A stretch of DNA of 64,000 bases from Roseibium litorale. Its GTDB lineage: Bacteria > Pseudomonadota > Alphaproteobacteria > Rhizobiales > Stappiaceae. Below the pieces are notes generated by a model. It was not told where the DNA came from. It saw only the letters and a program-made list of their open reading frames with translations, and made no database searches. The DNA lies in NCBI RefSeq assembly GCF_014842915.1, contig NZ_JACYXI010000001.1:593887-657886 (forward strand). Reading direction: 5' to 3'. This document shows positions 9,717 through 21,225 of this stretch, one piece after another. The position numbers and the translations under genes were made by a program. The stretch's first letter is position 1. Each line of letters starts with the position of its first letter.

Positions 9717-9801
9717 TCGATGCCGCGATCGGCTTGTGCAACTCCACGAATGCGGGAAGGGCCGTCCTTTGTGCCCCTAACAGAACCCCAGCAGCAAGGG
9801 T

Positions 9802-10602
9802 TCACGCCGTTTCCAGCCGCTTCATTTCCTGATGCTGATCCTCGACCAGGCCCACCTTCCAGTAGCCGGAGATATACGCATCAGCCTTGCCAACCCCCTT
9901 CTCCTTGAGCACATACTCCCGGATAGACCGGATTGCCGAGCTTTCGCCTGCGATACAGGTTTGCACGCGGCCTTCGGGCCACGGTATTGAACGCAGGAAA
10001 TCGATCTGAACGCTGGTGGCCACATGCGGATCCGGCTGAACCAGCCAGTGAACCTCGATCCCCTCAGGAATCCGGATATCTGTCTGTTTGTCCTCTTCAG
10101 AAAGTATCTCGAATATCGCCAGCCCTTTTGCATTGCGCGGCATTGCCTCAATAGAGGCAGCTGCCACCGGCAGCGCCGACATGTCGGCTGCCACCAGATA
10201 CCAGTCGGCTTGGAAATGGGTCATCTTGACCGGGCCAGGGCCCATGAAGGCGAGAAACGAACCCTCCACCGCATTCTGGGCCCAGAGAGTTCCGGGACCC
10301 GAATCTCCATGGGCCACGAAATCGATGTCCATCTCGGGCTCCGCCTGCCGGAAAGCGCGGACCGTATAGGTGCGCACCGGATGCAGCCGTTCCTTGGGAC
10401 GCCCCTCGGCATAATGACTGGCGAAACCGTCCTTGTCCTCCCCTGCCCGCGGAAAGGCCAGTTTGCAATGCGCCCCTTCCTGACCCGGAGGAAAATCGGA
10501 GAGGCTGTCCCCGGTCAAAGTGACGCGGATCATGTGGGGCGTCAGATAACGGGCCGATTTCACGGTCAGAATACGGGGAGCTGGACGGACGGGACGCTGC
10601 AT
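9802..10602 (-). CDS. Siderophore-interacting protein (ferric-chelate reductase, ViuB family)
   Basis: FAD-dependent NAD(P)H:ferric-siderophore reductase of 266 residues, usual for the SIP/ViuB family; it would release iron from siderophores in the cytosol. The FAD-binding barrel holds RTYTVRAF (RxYTxR flavin motif); the NAD(P) half contains the typical end CIAGESSAIRSIREYV and YISGYWKVG. ATG 10602 is preceded by GAAGG at good spacing. It is divergent from a TetR-type regulator gene, with a promoter and palindrome in the shared 176-bp gap, so that regulator may control it. Confidence 0.9.
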   Translation of the reverse strand: MQRPVRPAPRILTVKSARYLTPHMIRVTLTGDSLSDFPPGQEGAHCKLAFPRAGEDKDGFASHYAEGRPKERLHPVRTYTVRAFRQAEPEMDIDFVAHGDSGPGTLWAQNAVEGSFLAFMGPGPVKMTHFQADWYLVAADMSALPVAAASIEAMPRNAKGLAIFEILSEEDKQTDIRIPEGIEVHWLVQPDPHVATSVQIDFLRSIPWPEGRVQTCIAGESSAIRSIREYVLKEKGVGKADAYISGYWKVGLVEDQHQEMKRLETA

Positions 10603-10701
10603 GGGACACCTTCAATACCTGATATTTAAACTCATAAATACGAACTGCTGGCTGACTTTAAAAGAGGCTTGCAGAAAAACGAGGCCCCGGACAATTCCCT
10701 C

Positions 10702-10730
10702 TTGACGCTCGCCCGGCAAAACCGGATAAC
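10702..10730 (+). promoter_or_regulatory. Probable promoter of the TetR-family gene
   Basis: TTGACG (10702-10707), a 17-bp spacer and GATAAC (10725-10730) give a fair sigma70 promoter 48 bp upstream of the TetR-type start codon. Confidence 0.5.
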
Positions 10731-10742
10731 ACTCCCCGAACC

Positions 10743-10756
10743 GTACCGTACGGTAC
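10743..10756. promoter_or_regulatory. Palindromic operator, probable TetR-family binding site
   Basis: GTACCGTACGGTAC is a perfect 14-bp palindrome just downstream of the predicted -10 of the TetR-family gene and between it and the divergent SIP gene. The position is right for autorepression. Confidence 0.5.
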
Positions 10757-10778
10757 AAAGCCGGAATACAGGTCTGTC

Positions 10779-12731
<1,953 letters not shown>

Positions 12732-12785
12732 CCATTCCCTTAGGTCAGATGGCCGGAGGACCTGACGGCAAACAACTTTTCTGAG

Positions 12786-12816
12786 AGGCCCGCCTCGCGC
12801 GGGCCTTTTATTTATT
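12786..12816 (+). terminator. Rho-independent terminator of ilvC
   Basis: Arms AGGCCCGC (12786-12793) and GCGGGCCT (12799-12806) are followed by TTTTATTTATTTT. It lies after the tandem repeats, so the repeats are transcribed as part of the ilvC 3' UTR. The rest of the gap up to 13115 is AT-rich and shows no gene. Confidence 0.9.
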
Positions 12817-13115
12817 TTGGCAACCTGTGGAAAATGGCAATTAATTCCCGAAAATGATCAGGCATTTGCCCGGTTTTGTAGACGGCACTCCCCTGGGGAA
12901 ACTCGCATCAGAATTAATGCGTACATAAATTCGCAACTGTTATCGGTCACTTAGCCCGGGAAGGCGGCTGCGTCTCTCCTTGCGGCAGCATTTTGGAACA
13001 TTAAAATTTTACAGGATTTGGCAAGAGCACGGAAAGCTGCCGGGATCTAACTTGAGCCAGACAGCTTCCTTGAAATTTTACTCAAATCCTATTCAACTTA
13101 CCGGGACACGCACCC

Positions 13116-14261
13116 TTGGACAGTTTTTCTATCCTCGCAGCTCAGTTCATCATACTGGCCGTGTTCTCGATCACATTCCTGCTGATGGCCTGGAACAAAA
13201 GGGAATTGTCTTCCTGCGCCTGCTGGGCTGGTGCGAACATGATCCTCGCGGTGGGGATAGGGTTTATCCTCTTAGGAAGGATAATCACCCTCCCCTTGTT
13301 CTACCTTCTGGTCAATACCACACTGATCGCGGGACTTTGCCTTCTCAGAAACGGTGCGGCGGCCTTTCACAACATCAGCCCGAGCACTGTCAGATCCTAC
13401 TGGGGGCTTGCTCTGGTGGTTCTGGCAACGCTGTCGATCCACATCGGTCTCCCCCCCTCTCAGAGCTACGTCATCTTCAATATCGCCGCACTGGCCTTAT
13501 CGGGAGAAACGCTGCTGTTCTACATTCAAGGACGGAACGATGGCTTGCGCTCCCGTTGGGGGCTAATCTTCAGTTTCAGCCTTTTGTTCCTGTCCTTCGC
13601 CCTCCGGCTCTCCTTGAATCTCGCAGGCGAGTTCGGTCTTGTGCCGCCGGCAATCGACACATGGATGATGTCCTTGCATCTCGGACTGGTTCTGATTTTT
13701 GTATCGGCCAACGGAGCGTTCTCTCTTGCGCTGATTTATGAGCGCATAGCAGCGGACCACAAGTCGGCAGCCTCCAGAGACCCGCTTACCGGCGTTTATA
13801 ACCGGCGGGAGTTCTTTGCCCGTCTTCACACTTTGTTGGGAAACAAGGCTTCCGGGTCTTTCGCGGTCATCCTGCTCGATCTCGACCATTTCAAGCAGAT
13901 CAACGACAAACTCGGTCATAGCACCGGCGACCAGGTGCTGCAGCTTACCACGGCCACGATGCAGGAAAGCATGGGCAGCGGACACTGTCTGGCCCGGATC
14001 GGTGGTGAGGAGTTCGCTGTTCTGATGCCCCAAGCGACATACGAAGAGGCATATAATCTTGCAGAGCGGATCAGAATTGCCATTGAGAAAATGCCCCTGC
14101 CCTTCACCGCCGAGGGCACCAGTCTCACCGTTTCAGCAGGGCTTTATCACGGCACCGGCAATGGTCTGACGCCAACAGACGTTCTCCGTCAGGCGGACGA
14201 GCGCCTTTATTCTTCAAAGAACTCAGGTCGGAACCGGGTGTCGGTCGTTCAAGCTGCATGA
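13116..14261 (+). CDS. Membrane-bound GGDEF diguanylate cyclase
   Basis: Predicted c-di-GMP synthase of 381 residues. Residues 1-210 contain about seven hydrophobic helices forming a membrane sensor I cannot name. A GGDEF domain follows (RDPLTGVYNRREF at about 221, active site RIGGEEF with GGEEF at 296-300), so the catalytic motif is intact. The RxxD inhibitory site expected five residues before GGEEF is absent, so product feedback is probably lost. The start is a TTG; the next ATG (13185) would cut the first membrane helix, and no ATG or GTG lies upstream in frame before a stop. It is convergent with the D,D-carboxypeptidase gene; the 133 bp between them show no clear terminator. Confidence 0.87.
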   Translation: MDSFSILAAQFIILAVFSITFLLMAWNKRELSSCACWAGANMILAVGIGFILLGRIITLPLFYLLVNTTLIAGLCLLRNGAAAFHNISPSTVRSYWGLALVVLATLSIHIGLPPSQSYVIFNIAALALSGETLLFYIQGRNDGLRSRWGLIFSFSLLFLSFALRLSLNLAGEFGLVPPAIDTWMMSLHLGLVLIFVSANGAFSLALIYERIAADHKSAASRDPLTGVYNRREFFARLHTLLGNKASGSFAVILLDLDHFKQINDKLGHSTGDQVLQLTTATMQESMGSGHCLARIGGEEFAVLMPQATYEEAYNLAERIRIAIEKMPLPFTAEGTSLTVSAGLYHGTGNGLTPTDVLRQADERLYSSKNSGRNRVSVVQAA

Positions 14262-14394
14262 CCGGCTTTGCCGTTGTCAGATTTTCCTGACCAGCACTTT
14301 TAGATTTCATTAGCCCAAAATTTCATCAGGCCCGCGGCCAATTTACTGTGGCAGCATTCTGACTTACCTAAAGCGTTGAATAGAAACGATCTGA

Positions 14395-15333
14395 TTAAAA
14401 GCTGCTTTCCAGAAGCTGGGTCACTTCCTTGTCACGGGCGCCTTCGGTCTTGCCGCCCATAACCACCACCAGCCGCTGGCGGCCGCCCCGGTTTGCGGTT
14501 GCCACAAGATTGTAGCCGGACTGGCTGATGTAGCCGGTCTTCAGACCGTCAACCCCTGCCACCTTGCCGAGCAGATTATTGGTCGAAGGATAGGTCCGCC
14601 CGTTGTAGGTGAAGCTCTGCAGCTTGAAGAAGCGGGCATATTGCGGAAACCGCAGCTTCAGGGCACGGCCCAGCTTGGCCATGTCCCGCGCAGTCGTCAC
14701 CTGGCCTGGATCATAAAGACCGCTGGCGTTGACATAGTGGGTCCGCGTCAGGCCCAGCGCCCGCGCCTTCGCGGTCATCTTCCGGGCGAAAGCTGTTTCC
14801 GTGCCGGAGATGTTCTCCGCGATAGTGACAGCCACATCGTTGGCGGACTTCACTGCAAGGGCATGAACGGCGTCATCAACCGTGATCGTCGATCCGGCCT
14901 TCAGCCCGAGGCGCGCCGGCGGCTTTGAGGCTGCATGAGCGGAAACCTTCAGCGGTGAAGACAGGTTCATCCTGCCCGCCTCCAGCTCCTCAAACAGCAG
15001 ATAAAGCGTCATCATCTTGGTGAGGGACGCCGGATAGCGCGGCTGATCCGCATTTTCCGATGACAGTTCCGCGCCACTCGCCATATCCATCACAAACTCG
15101 GAATGCCCGCGAACCTGAACGGCGGGAGGTGCATAGGCGACTGGCTCCACCGGAGCGGGCTGAACATCCGCAACCAAGGGGGCCGACTGAACCGGAGTGG
15201 AGAGACTTGCCTGAGCCGCGATCTGCCTGCTTCCCGGCTTTTGAGTTGCAGTCTGACAGGCGGCCAGAAGAGCAACTAGGCCAATAGAGATTGCAACGCG
15301 GACCGGCCGCCAGCGGGAAGAACTGTGAAGCAT
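14395..15333 (-). CDS. D-alanyl-D-alanine carboxypeptidase, predicted lipoprotein
   Basis: Low-molecular-mass penicillin-binding protein (peptidase family S11) that trims the terminal D-Ala from peptidoglycan stem peptides. Catalytic motifs are intact: SxxK (ASLTKMMTLY), SxN (VKSANDVAVTI) and KTG (GLKTGYISQSGY). The product is about 312 residues and ends soon after the KTG domain, so it lacks the usual C-terminal beta domain and amphipathic anchor. Instead the N-terminus has a basic segment, a hydrophobic stretch and LLAAC, a lipobox, implying a lipid anchor. I chose ATG 15333 over an upstream start because it places the signal peptide correctly. Confidence 0.88.
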   Translation of the reverse strand: MLHSSSRWRPVRVAISIGLVALLAACQTATQKPGSRQIAAQASLSTPVQSAPLVADVQPAPVEPVAYAPPAVQVRGHSEFVMDMASGAELSSENADQPRYPASLTKMMTLYLLFEELEAGRMNLSSPLKVSAHAASKPPARLGLKAGSTITVDDAVHALAVKSANDVAVTIAENISGTETAFARKMTAKARALGLTRTHYVNASGLYDPGQVTTARDMAKLGRALKLRFPQYARFFKLQSFTYNGRTYPSTNNLLGKVAGVDGLKTGYISQSGYNLVATANRGGRQRLVVVMGGKTEGARDKEVTQLLESSF

Positions 15334-15411
15334 TTGGAAGTCTCTTGATCGATGATCGTCAGTGCCCGGCATACCTGGCTCAAGGCCAGGCCTGCAAGGC
15401 GGCCCCGGCTA

Positions 15412-16173
15412 TCAGGCCTTGAGCTTGTATCCTGTCCTGAAGATCCAGCCAATGACAGCCAGGCAGATTGCCAGGAAGACGCCGGTCATCAACAGGGACA
15501 CCCACAGGCTCACATCCGCCTGACCATAGAAGCTCCATCGGAAGCCGGAGATGAGATAAACGACCGGATTGAACAGGGTCACCGTCTGCCACACCGGCGG
15601 CAGCATGGAGATCGAATAGAAGCTGCCCCCGAGGAATGCGAGCGGTGTCACGATCAGCAACGGAACGAACTGCAGCTTCTCGAAGCTGTCTGCCCAGATA
15701 CCTATGATGAAGCCCAGAAGCGCAAAAGTGACGGATGTGAGGACGAAGAACGTCAGCATCCAGAAGGGATGCTGGATCTCGAGGTCCACGAAGGCCGCCG
15801 CAGTCAGAAGGATAATCGCCCCGACCATTGCCGATTTCGTCGCAGCCGCGCCTACAAAGGCAACGGTGATTTCCAGGAAAGACACAGGCGCCGACAGAAT
15901 TTCGAAAATTGTGCCGGTGAACTGCGGGAAATAGATCCCGAACGAGGCGTTGGAGAGGCTCTGGGTCATAAGGGACAGCATGATCAGCCCCGGAACGATG
16001 AAGGCGCCGTAGGACACGCCGTCCACCTCGGAGATCCTAGAGCCGATAGCAGCGCCGAAGACCACAAAATAGAGCGATGTTGAAATCACGGGAGAAACGA
16101 TGGACTGCATCAGCGTGCGCATCGTCCGCGCCATCTCGAAGAAATAGATGGCCTTGATGGCTTGGAAATTCAT
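15412..16173 (-). CDS. ABC-2 type transporter permease (YadH-like)
   Basis: Membrane subunit of 253 residues with six predicted helices, resembling E. coli YadH and other ABC-2 drug, polysaccharide or NodJ-like exporters. The start [20 protein letters not shown] followed by [14 protein letters not shown] is characteristic, and the conserved FxxPLxFLGGSFY-like stretch appears as [17 protein letters not shown]. It overlaps the ATPase gene upstream by 4 bp (ATGA), so the two are translationally coupled and form one transporter. The substrate cannot be told from sequence. Confidence 0.9.
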   Translation of the reverse strand: MNFQAIKAIYFFEMARTMRTLMQSIVSPVISTSLYFVVFGAAIGSRISEVDGVSYGAFIVPGLIMLSLMTQSLSNASFGIYFPQFTGTIFEILSAPVSFLEITVAFVGAAATKSAMVGAIILLTAAAFVDLEIQHPFWMLTFFVLTSVTFALLGFIIGIWADSFEKLQFVPLLIVTPLAFLGGSFYSISMLPPVWQTVTLFNPVVYLISGFRWSFYGQADVSLWVSLLMTGVFLAICLAVIGWIFRTGYKLKA

Positions 16174-17096
16174 GACTTGGCCTTCACGAGATCAACGAAA
16201 ATGTCTTCAAGGGAACTCTGGCGGGTGTTGAGGTCATGGAACCGCACACCTGACTGGGACAGGACCGTAACGAGCTTCGTCACTCCGGTCCGCTCCGCCT
16301 GCGCATCGTAGCTGTAGGTGATGAGGCGGCGGTCCTCGGAAAGCGTGATCGCCTGGCCATCCAGGCCCTCCGGCAAAGCTGCAAGAGGCTCGACCAGTTC
16401 GATGGTCAGTTCCTTGCGCCCCAGCTTCTGCATCAAAGCCGTTTTTTCATCGACCAGAATGATCTCGCCCTTGTTGATCACCCCGACCCGGTCGGCCATT
16501 TCCTCGGCCTCCTCGATGTAATGGGTGGTCAGAATGATCGTGACGCCGCGCTGCTTCAACTCTCCCACCAGGCGCCACATGTCCCGGCGCAGCTCCACAT
16601 CCACGCCTGCGGTCGGCTCGTCCAGAAAGAGCACCTTCGGCTCATGAGCCAGCGCCTTGGCGACCAGAACACGCCGTTTCATGCCGCCTGAAAGGGTCAT
16701 GATCGGATTGTTGCGCTTGTCCCAGAGACTGAGATCCTTGAGAATTTCCTCGATCAGCTCCGGCTTCTTCTTCAAGCCGAACAAGCCACGGGTAAAGGAC
16801 ACCGTGTCGATCACCTTCTCGAACGGGGCCGTCGGCATTTCCTGCGGCACCAGACCGACAAGCCTGCGGGCGGCCCGGTAATCCTTCTGTGTATCAAAAC
16901 CGCCGATGGAGATGCTGCCGCTGGTCGGGATCACCAGGCCGCAAATCGTGCTGATGAGAGTGGTCTTGCCTGCGCCATTGGGACCGAGAAGCGCAAACAC
17001 CTCGCCCTCGTGAATATCAAGCGACACGGATTTCAGAGCCTGAAACCCGCCCTCATATGTCTTGTCCAGAGCCTGAACGGAAATGATCGGGGACAT
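16170..17096 (-). CDS. ABC transporter ATP-binding protein (YadG-like)
   Basis: Nucleotide-binding subunit of the exporter formed with the overlapping permease. Walker A is GPNGAGKTT, the signature motif LSGGMKRRV, Walker [13 protein letters not shown], and the H-loop [12 protein letters not shown]-terminal extension beyond the ATPase core is typical of the DrrA/NodI/YadG type. About 308 residues from ATG 17096; an upstream TTG at 17126 is less likely because the ABC domain begins directly after the chosen start. The gap to the divergent pirin gene (280 bp) holds promoters for both directions. Confidence 0.92.
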   Translation of the reverse strand: MSPIISVQALDKTYEGGFQALKSVSLDIHEGEVFALLGPNGAGKTTLISTICGLVIPTSGSISIGGFDTQKDYRAARRLVGLVPQEMPTAPFEKVIDTVSFTRGLFGLKKKPELIEEILKDLSLWDKRNNPIMTLSGGMKRRVLVAKALAHEPKVLFLDEPTAGVDVELRRDMWRLVGELKQRGVTIILTTHYIEEAEEMADRVGVINKGEIILVDEKTALMQKLGRKELTIELVEPLAALPEGLDGQAITLSEDRRLITYSYDAQAERTGVTKLVTVLSQSGVRFHDLNTRQSSLEDIFVDLVKAKS

Positions 17097-17286
17097 GAAA
17101 AGCCTGTGATGGAAGAGATCTGACAAGAAAAGCGCCGAAAAGTCCGCACTTGATCCAGGTCATATGGGCCAGAGGCGGAAAACTGCCAGAGGACCGGACC
17201 AAAGAAAAGACCTCTCCGGCGTTTTCCGGACAGTTGGCGGCAAGTGACGACGGCGCCGCTGATTTTCTAACGGCCGTTTCCATTTG

Positions 17287-17315
17287 TTGAACACTCTGTC
17301 GAAACTCCGCTTATC
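17287..17315 (+). promoter_or_regulatory. Possible promoter of the pirin gene
   Basis: TTGAAC, 17-bp spacer, CTTATC, about 60 bp upstream of the pirin start codon. Fair match only. Confidence 0.4.
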
Positions 17316-17376
17316 GCGCTCTTCTCACGGTGAATTACATTAGGGGCAACGCAACTCCGATAAAGGAGACACCAAT

Positions 17377-18279
17377 ATGTCCATCCGTCCCGTCACTCAC
17401 ATCGGCTCCACACAACCCACCCTTGAAGGGGCGGGCGTTAAGCTGGAGCGCGTCTTCGGATTTCAGGATCCGGAGATGCTGGACCCGTTCCTGCTGCTTG
17501 ACGATTTCCGCAATGAACGCCCGCAGGACTATCTGGCTGGCTTTCCCTGGCATCCGCACCGGGGCATCGAGACCATCACCTATGTTCTGGCCGGTACCGT
17601 CGAGCATGGCGACAGCCTCGGCAACACCGGTTCGCTTGGCGCTGGTGACGTGCAGTGGATGACCGCCGGACGCGGCATCATGCACCAGGAGATGCCAAAG
17701 GGAGACCAGAAGGGCCGGATGCATGGCTTCCAGCTCTGGGCCAACCTGCCCTCGTCCCTGAAGATGACCGAGCCGCGCTATCAGGATGTGAAGTCCGGCG
17801 AGATACCGGTAATCACTGATGACGACGGCACCTCCGTGCGTGTCATCTGCGGCAACTTCTGGGGCAAGTCCGGTCCAGTCGACGGTATTGCCGCCGAACC
17901 GCAGTATCTCGATGTCTTCGTCCCCGCGGGCAAGCGGAAACGGTTGAAGGTCGACACTTACAAGCAGACCTTCGCCTATATCTTCGAAGGCTCCGGGCGG
18001 TTTGAAGGGGCCTCCGATCCCTTCGGTGTCCTGACCGAAAAAGAATTCGGCGGTGAGGAGCTGCACATCCGGGACCAGTCCGGCGACCGTACGCTGGTCA
18101 TCTTCGGCAGCGGCGATGAGATCGTCGTGCAGGCCGGGGATCACGGCATCCGCTTCCTGCTGGTCTCCGGCGCTCCGATCAAGGAACCCGTGGCCTGGCA
18201 CGGACCAATCGTCATGAACACACGGGCCGAACTGCACCAGGCTTTCAACGAGCTGCGCTCCGGCACCTTTATCCGCTGA
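17377..18279 (+). CDS. Pirin family protein
   Basis: Bicupin metalloprotein of 300 residues. The four metal ligands of human pirin are present as His59, His61 (FPWHPHRGIETITYV), His103 and Glu105 (GIMHQEM), and the region VEHGDSLGNTG is the conserved cupin turn. Bacterial pirins include quercetin 2,3-dioxygenases and modulators of pyruvate metabolism; the role here is undetermined. A consensus ribosome-binding site (AAGGAG) precedes ATG 17377. It is a single-gene unit with its own promoter and a strong terminator. Confidence 0.93.
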   Translation: MSIRPVTHIGSTQPTLEGAGVKLERVFGFQDPEMLDPFLLLDDFRNERPQDYLAGFPWHPHRGIETITYVLAGTVEHGDSLGNTGSLGAGDVQWMTAGRGIMHQEMPKGDQKGRMHGFQLWANLPSSLKMTEPRYQDVKSGEIPVITDDDGTSVRVICGNFWGKSGPVDGIAAEPQYLDVFVPAGKRKRLKVDTYKQTFAYIFEGSGRFEGASDPFGVLTEKEFGGEELHIRDQSGDRTLVIFGSGDEIVVQAGDHGIRFLLVSGAPIKEPVAWHGPIVMNTRAELHQAFNELRSGTFIR

Positions 18280-18287
18280 ACCACAAC

Positions 18288-18331
18288 GAAGCCCCTGCTC
18301 TTTGACATGAAGTCCAGGGGCTTCTTCTTTT
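18288..18331 (+). terminator. Rho-independent terminator after the pirin gene
   Basis: Perfect 10-bp arms GAAGCCCCTG (18288-18297) and CAGGGGCTTC (18315-18324), then TTCTTTT. Confidence 0.8.
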
Positions 18332-18401
18332 CTCCGCCTCTTGCCTGTCACAATTATCAAGGATACGGCTCAGTCCTCACAGACTTTTTCTCCAGGACGC
18401 C

Positions 18402-19565
18402 ATGACCCTCAAGATCCGCTCCGCCTGCTCCAGTGATACCAAAGACCTGACCGCAATCCTGTACGAGGCCAAGGGGTCGAGAGGCTATACGCTGGAACAG
18501 ATGGACGGTTTCAGGTCTCAATTCCGGATTGATGACGCCCTCCTGGAAAACATGGATGTCATCGTGGCAGAACTGGATGGAAAGCCTGTGGGCTTTGCGG
18601 CCGGTTGCCTTCAACCCGATCATTACCTGATCGATTATCTTTTCGTCCTGCCGGAAACAGCCGGGCGAGGCATCGGGCGGCTTCTTCTGGAACGGATCAG
18701 TGATCTGGCCTCCACGCTCAGCGCCCAGCGGCTTAGGCTGGAGAGCGACGCCTATGCCGAGGCGTTCTACCTGGCGCGCGGCTTCAAACGGGTGAGCACC
18801 CTGTCCAGCCAGATGGCCCCGTCAGGTAAAATTCCTGTCATGGAAAAAGACCTGTCTCCAATGGTTCAGGAGCTGAAGAGCCTGGACATCCGGTTGGACC
18901 GGACAAGCTGCTGGCCCTTTGAGGAAAGCAACCGCGACGCCATCAACGCCCATTGGTCGAAGGCACTCGACCGGAATCCGCATCTGTGGAACGGCCGCGT
19001 GCTGAAGCTGACGAGCCACGTTTTCGATGACGGCATTCTCACCGGCATCTGCCACGAGACGTCGTTTGCCGCCTTTCTCGCCTGGCGCGACTGGGGCGCA
19101 CCGGACCGGACCACCCGGAACCTCTTCGGCTCAGCCCTTATCCGCAGCCGGGAGGGTTTCCTGCTTTATGGCGTCATGTCCGAGTGGACCGCGAACCCGG
19201 GGCAGATCTATCCGCCCGGTGGCAACATCGATATGGCGGACGTCAGGGAGGATGGCCGTGTCAACGTGCTTGGCTCTCTCTACAGGGAGCTTGTCGAGGA
19301 AACCGGCCTCACACCGGACCAGGTGATCGAAGGACCGCTGTTCGCCGTCTTTGACGGGCCTCGTCTTTGTATTGGCCGCGTCATGAATATCGACGAGCCG
19401 GCGGAAGAGCTAAGAACCCGCATTCTGGCCCATTCCCTCGCCTCGGAAGAGCAGGAATTGTCTGATGTCAGGATCCTGCGGACCTCCAGCGACGGCCAAT
19501 CGCCGAAAACAACGACCTACGCCCGCGCCCTTGCCCGGAAACTGCTGCCCGAGCGGCACCAGTAA
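18402..19565 (+). CDS. GNAT acetyltransferase fused to a Nudix hydrolase domain
   Basis: Two-domain protein of 387 residues. Residues about 1-150 form a GNAT fold: the acetyl-CoA loop is seen as ETAGRGIGRLLLERI, followed by a typical ESDAYAEAFYLARGFKRVS end. Residues about 165-380 hold a Nudix domain; the core RELVEETGL (of the REUxEExGU box) is intact, though the upstream GGNIDMADVREDGRVNV segment is longer than the classic spacing. I infer an acetyltransferase linked to hydrolysis of a nucleoside-diphosphate compound; the substrate is unknown. An AGGA site precedes ATG 18402. The gene stands alone between two terminator-like hairpins. Confidence 0.82.
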   Translation: MTLKIRSACSSDTKDLTAILYEAKGSRGYTLEQMDGFRSQFRIDDALLENMDVIVAELDGKPVGFAAGCLQPDHYLIDYLFVLPETAGRGIGRLLLERISDLASTLSAQRLRLESDAYAEAFYLARGFKRVSTLSSQMAPSGKIPVMEKDLSPMVQELKSLDIRLDRTSCWPFEESNRDAINAHWSKALDRNPHLWNGRVLKLTSHVFDDGILTGICHETSFAAFLAWRDWGAPDRTTRNLFGSALIRSREGFLLYGVMSEWTANPGQIYPPGGNIDMADVREDGRVNVLGSLYRELVEETGLTPDQVIEGPLFAVFDGPRLCIGRVMNIDEPAEELRTRILAHSLASEEQELSDVRILRTSSDGQSPKTTTYARALARKLLPERHQ

Positions 19566-19566
19566 C

Positions 19567-19615
19567 AGGGGCTTAACCAAGTCAAACACTTATCGGCTGG
19601 CGAAGCCCCCTCTTT
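19567..19615 (+). terminator. Possible terminator after the GNAT-Nudix gene
   Basis: Arms GGGGCTT (19568-19574) and AAGCCCC (19603-19609) with a long loop, followed by CTCTTT. The large loop makes it a weak call. Confidence 0.45.
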
Positions 19616-19678
19616 CCGTGCCACTCTCCGGCTGCTAAGACAACTGCGCTGCTACAACTGCATCGGGAGACTGCACTC

Positions 19679-20590
19679 ATGGGCCGTCGTTATGCCATTC
19701 TGGACGTCTTCACCAACAAGCCATTGACCGGCAATCCGCTGGCCGTGGTGCTGGACGCGGAAGGGCTTTCAGATGCTCAGATGCAGGCAATTGCCGGTGA
19801 GTTTAATCTCTCCGAGACAGTCTTTGTCCTGCCTCCTGAGAACCCAGGCCATTCCGCAACCATGCGCATTTTCACCCCCAAGGTGGAACTTCCCTTCGCC
19901 GGTCATCCGACAGTTGGCACCGCCGTTCTGATGGCCATGGAGCGCTTTGGCGACATCTCCGGCGAACAGGACGCCATGGTCGTGCTGAAGCAAGGCATCG
20001 GAACCGTGCGCTGTGCTGTGGTTCTCAAGGAAAATGCGGCCGCCTTTGCCGAATTCGATGTGCCCCGCCTGCCGGAACCGGCGGGCCCAACGGTCAGCAA
20101 GGACCTGATCGCAGAAGCGCTGAGCCTCGATCCTTCCGAGATCGGCTTTGAGAATCATGCGCCGTCCCGTTTCAAGGTTGGGCCCGCATTCAACTATGTT
20201 CCGGTGCGCGACCTTGAGGCCCTTGCGCGGGCGAAACCGGACATGTCCCGCTGGCAGAAAGCATTCGGTCACGACGACCACAATGATGCCTATGTCTATT
20301 GCCGGGAAACCCGTTCCCAGGACAGCGCCTTCCAGGCCCGCCTCTTCGCACCCGAAATGGGGATCATGGAAGATCCGGCGACGGGGTCCGCAGCCGCTGC
20401 TTTTGCCGGTGTCGTCCAATTCTATGACGCGCTTCCGAACGGCACCCATTTCATCCGCATTGAACAGGGCTTCCAGATGGGACGCCCATCGCTGATCGAT
20501 CTTGAGATCGACATAGCCTCACGCAAGCTGCACGCCGTCCGCATTGGCGGACAGGCCGCTCTTGTCGCCCGGGGCGAGCTGTTCGTGTGA
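19679..20590 (+). CDS. PhzF family isomerase
   Basis: 303-residue protein with the two-lobed diaminopimelate-epimerase-like fold. The catalytic glutamate of PhzF lies in [19 protein letters not shown] is the conserved substrate-binding loop and [14 protein letters not shown] the mirrored loop of the second lobe. PhzF itself isomerises a phenazine precursor, but no other phenazine genes are near, so a different isomerase activity is likely. GGGAGA precedes ATG 19679. It is convergent with the Lrp-type regulator, 21 bp apart. Confidence 0.9.
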   Translation: MGRRYAILDVFTNKPLTGNPLAVVLDAEGLSDAQMQAIAGEFNLSETVFVLPPENPGHSATMRIFTPKVELPFAGHPTVGTAVLMAMERFGDISGEQDAMVVLKQGIGTVRCAVVLKENAAAFAEFDVPRLPEPAGPTVSKDLIAEALSLDPSEIGFENHAPSRFKVGPAFNYVPVRDLEALARAKPDMSRWQKAFGHDDHNDAYVYCRETRSQDSAFQARLFAPEMGIMEDPATGSAAAAFAGVVQFYDALPNGTHFIRIEQGFQMGRPSLIDLEIDIASRKLHAVRIGGQAALVARGELFV

Positions 20591-20611
20591 TCACGGAAGA
20601 CGGCGCGCCGC

Positions 20612-21073
20612 TCAAAAGTCGAGAGGCGCGTTGTCCGTCACTTCCTTCATGACGAAAAAGGTGCGCGTCTGGCGCACGCCCGGCAGGGTGATCAGCTCCC
20701 TTGCATGAAGCCGGTTGAAATCCGGCATGTCCTTGACCCTGATTTTCAGCAGATAGTCGAAGTCACCCGCGACCAGATTGCAGTCGAGAACCACAGGCAT
20801 TTTCGATACAGCGGCTTCAAAGGTGCCGAAACTTTCCGGGGTTGACCGGTCCAGAACGACCCCGACCATGACAAGCGCCCCAAGTCCGACGCGCTCGGGA
20901 GCGATCTGCGCCCTGACGGACTTGATATATCCCTCATCAAAAAGACGCTGGGTCCGCCTGTGACATGTCGCCGGACTGACATTGACGCGCGATGCCAGCT
21001 CCGCATTGGTCAGTCTTCCATCTTCCTGCAGAAGCTTCAGAATCCGCCGGTCAACGCGGTCAAGTTCGTCCAT
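20612..21073 (-). CDS. acdR: Lrp/AsnC-family regulator, probable AcdR
   Basis: 153-residue feast/famine regulator. The N-terminal helix-turn-helix is seen at LTNAELASRVNVSPATCHRR, and the C-terminal RAM (ligand-sensing) domain covers residues about 65-150 (DCNLVAGDFDYLLKIRVKDM). It is transcribed divergently from ACC deaminase, the arrangement known for acdR-acdS in rhizobia and Pseudomonas, where AcdR controls acdS in response to ACC and oxygen. Assignment as AcdR rests on that context. GGAAGAAA precedes ATG 21073. Confidence 0.88.
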   Translation of the reverse strand: MDELDRVDRRILKLLQEDGRLTNAELASRVNVSPATCHRRTQRLFDEGYIKSVRAQIAPERVGLGALVMVGVVLDRSTPESFGTFEAAVSKMPVVLDCNLVAGDFDYLLKIRVKDMPDFNRLHARELITLPGVRQTRTFFVMKEVTDNAPLDF

Positions 21074-21080
21074 GATGATT

Positions 21081-21110
21081 TCTTCCGAAATTAATCCTTC
21101 AAACGGAAGA
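21081..21110. promoter_or_regulatory. Inverted repeat in the acdR-acdS intergenic region
   Basis: TCTTCCG (21081-21087) and CGGAAGA (21104-21110) are 7-bp arms spaced about two helical turns apart, right before acdR. This suits binding by an Lrp-type dimer and autoregulation, but the left arm also contains the acdR ribosome-binding site. Confidence 0.35.
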
Positions 21111-21225
21111 ATAGCAAAACATATTGAAGAACGGATGGATTTTTAATCAATCAAGACCCGAATTTTGAAAGCACCTTCCTCCAAGTGCTTGTTAGCCTGT
21201 TTTTAGCTAGAAACTGGAGATCCCC

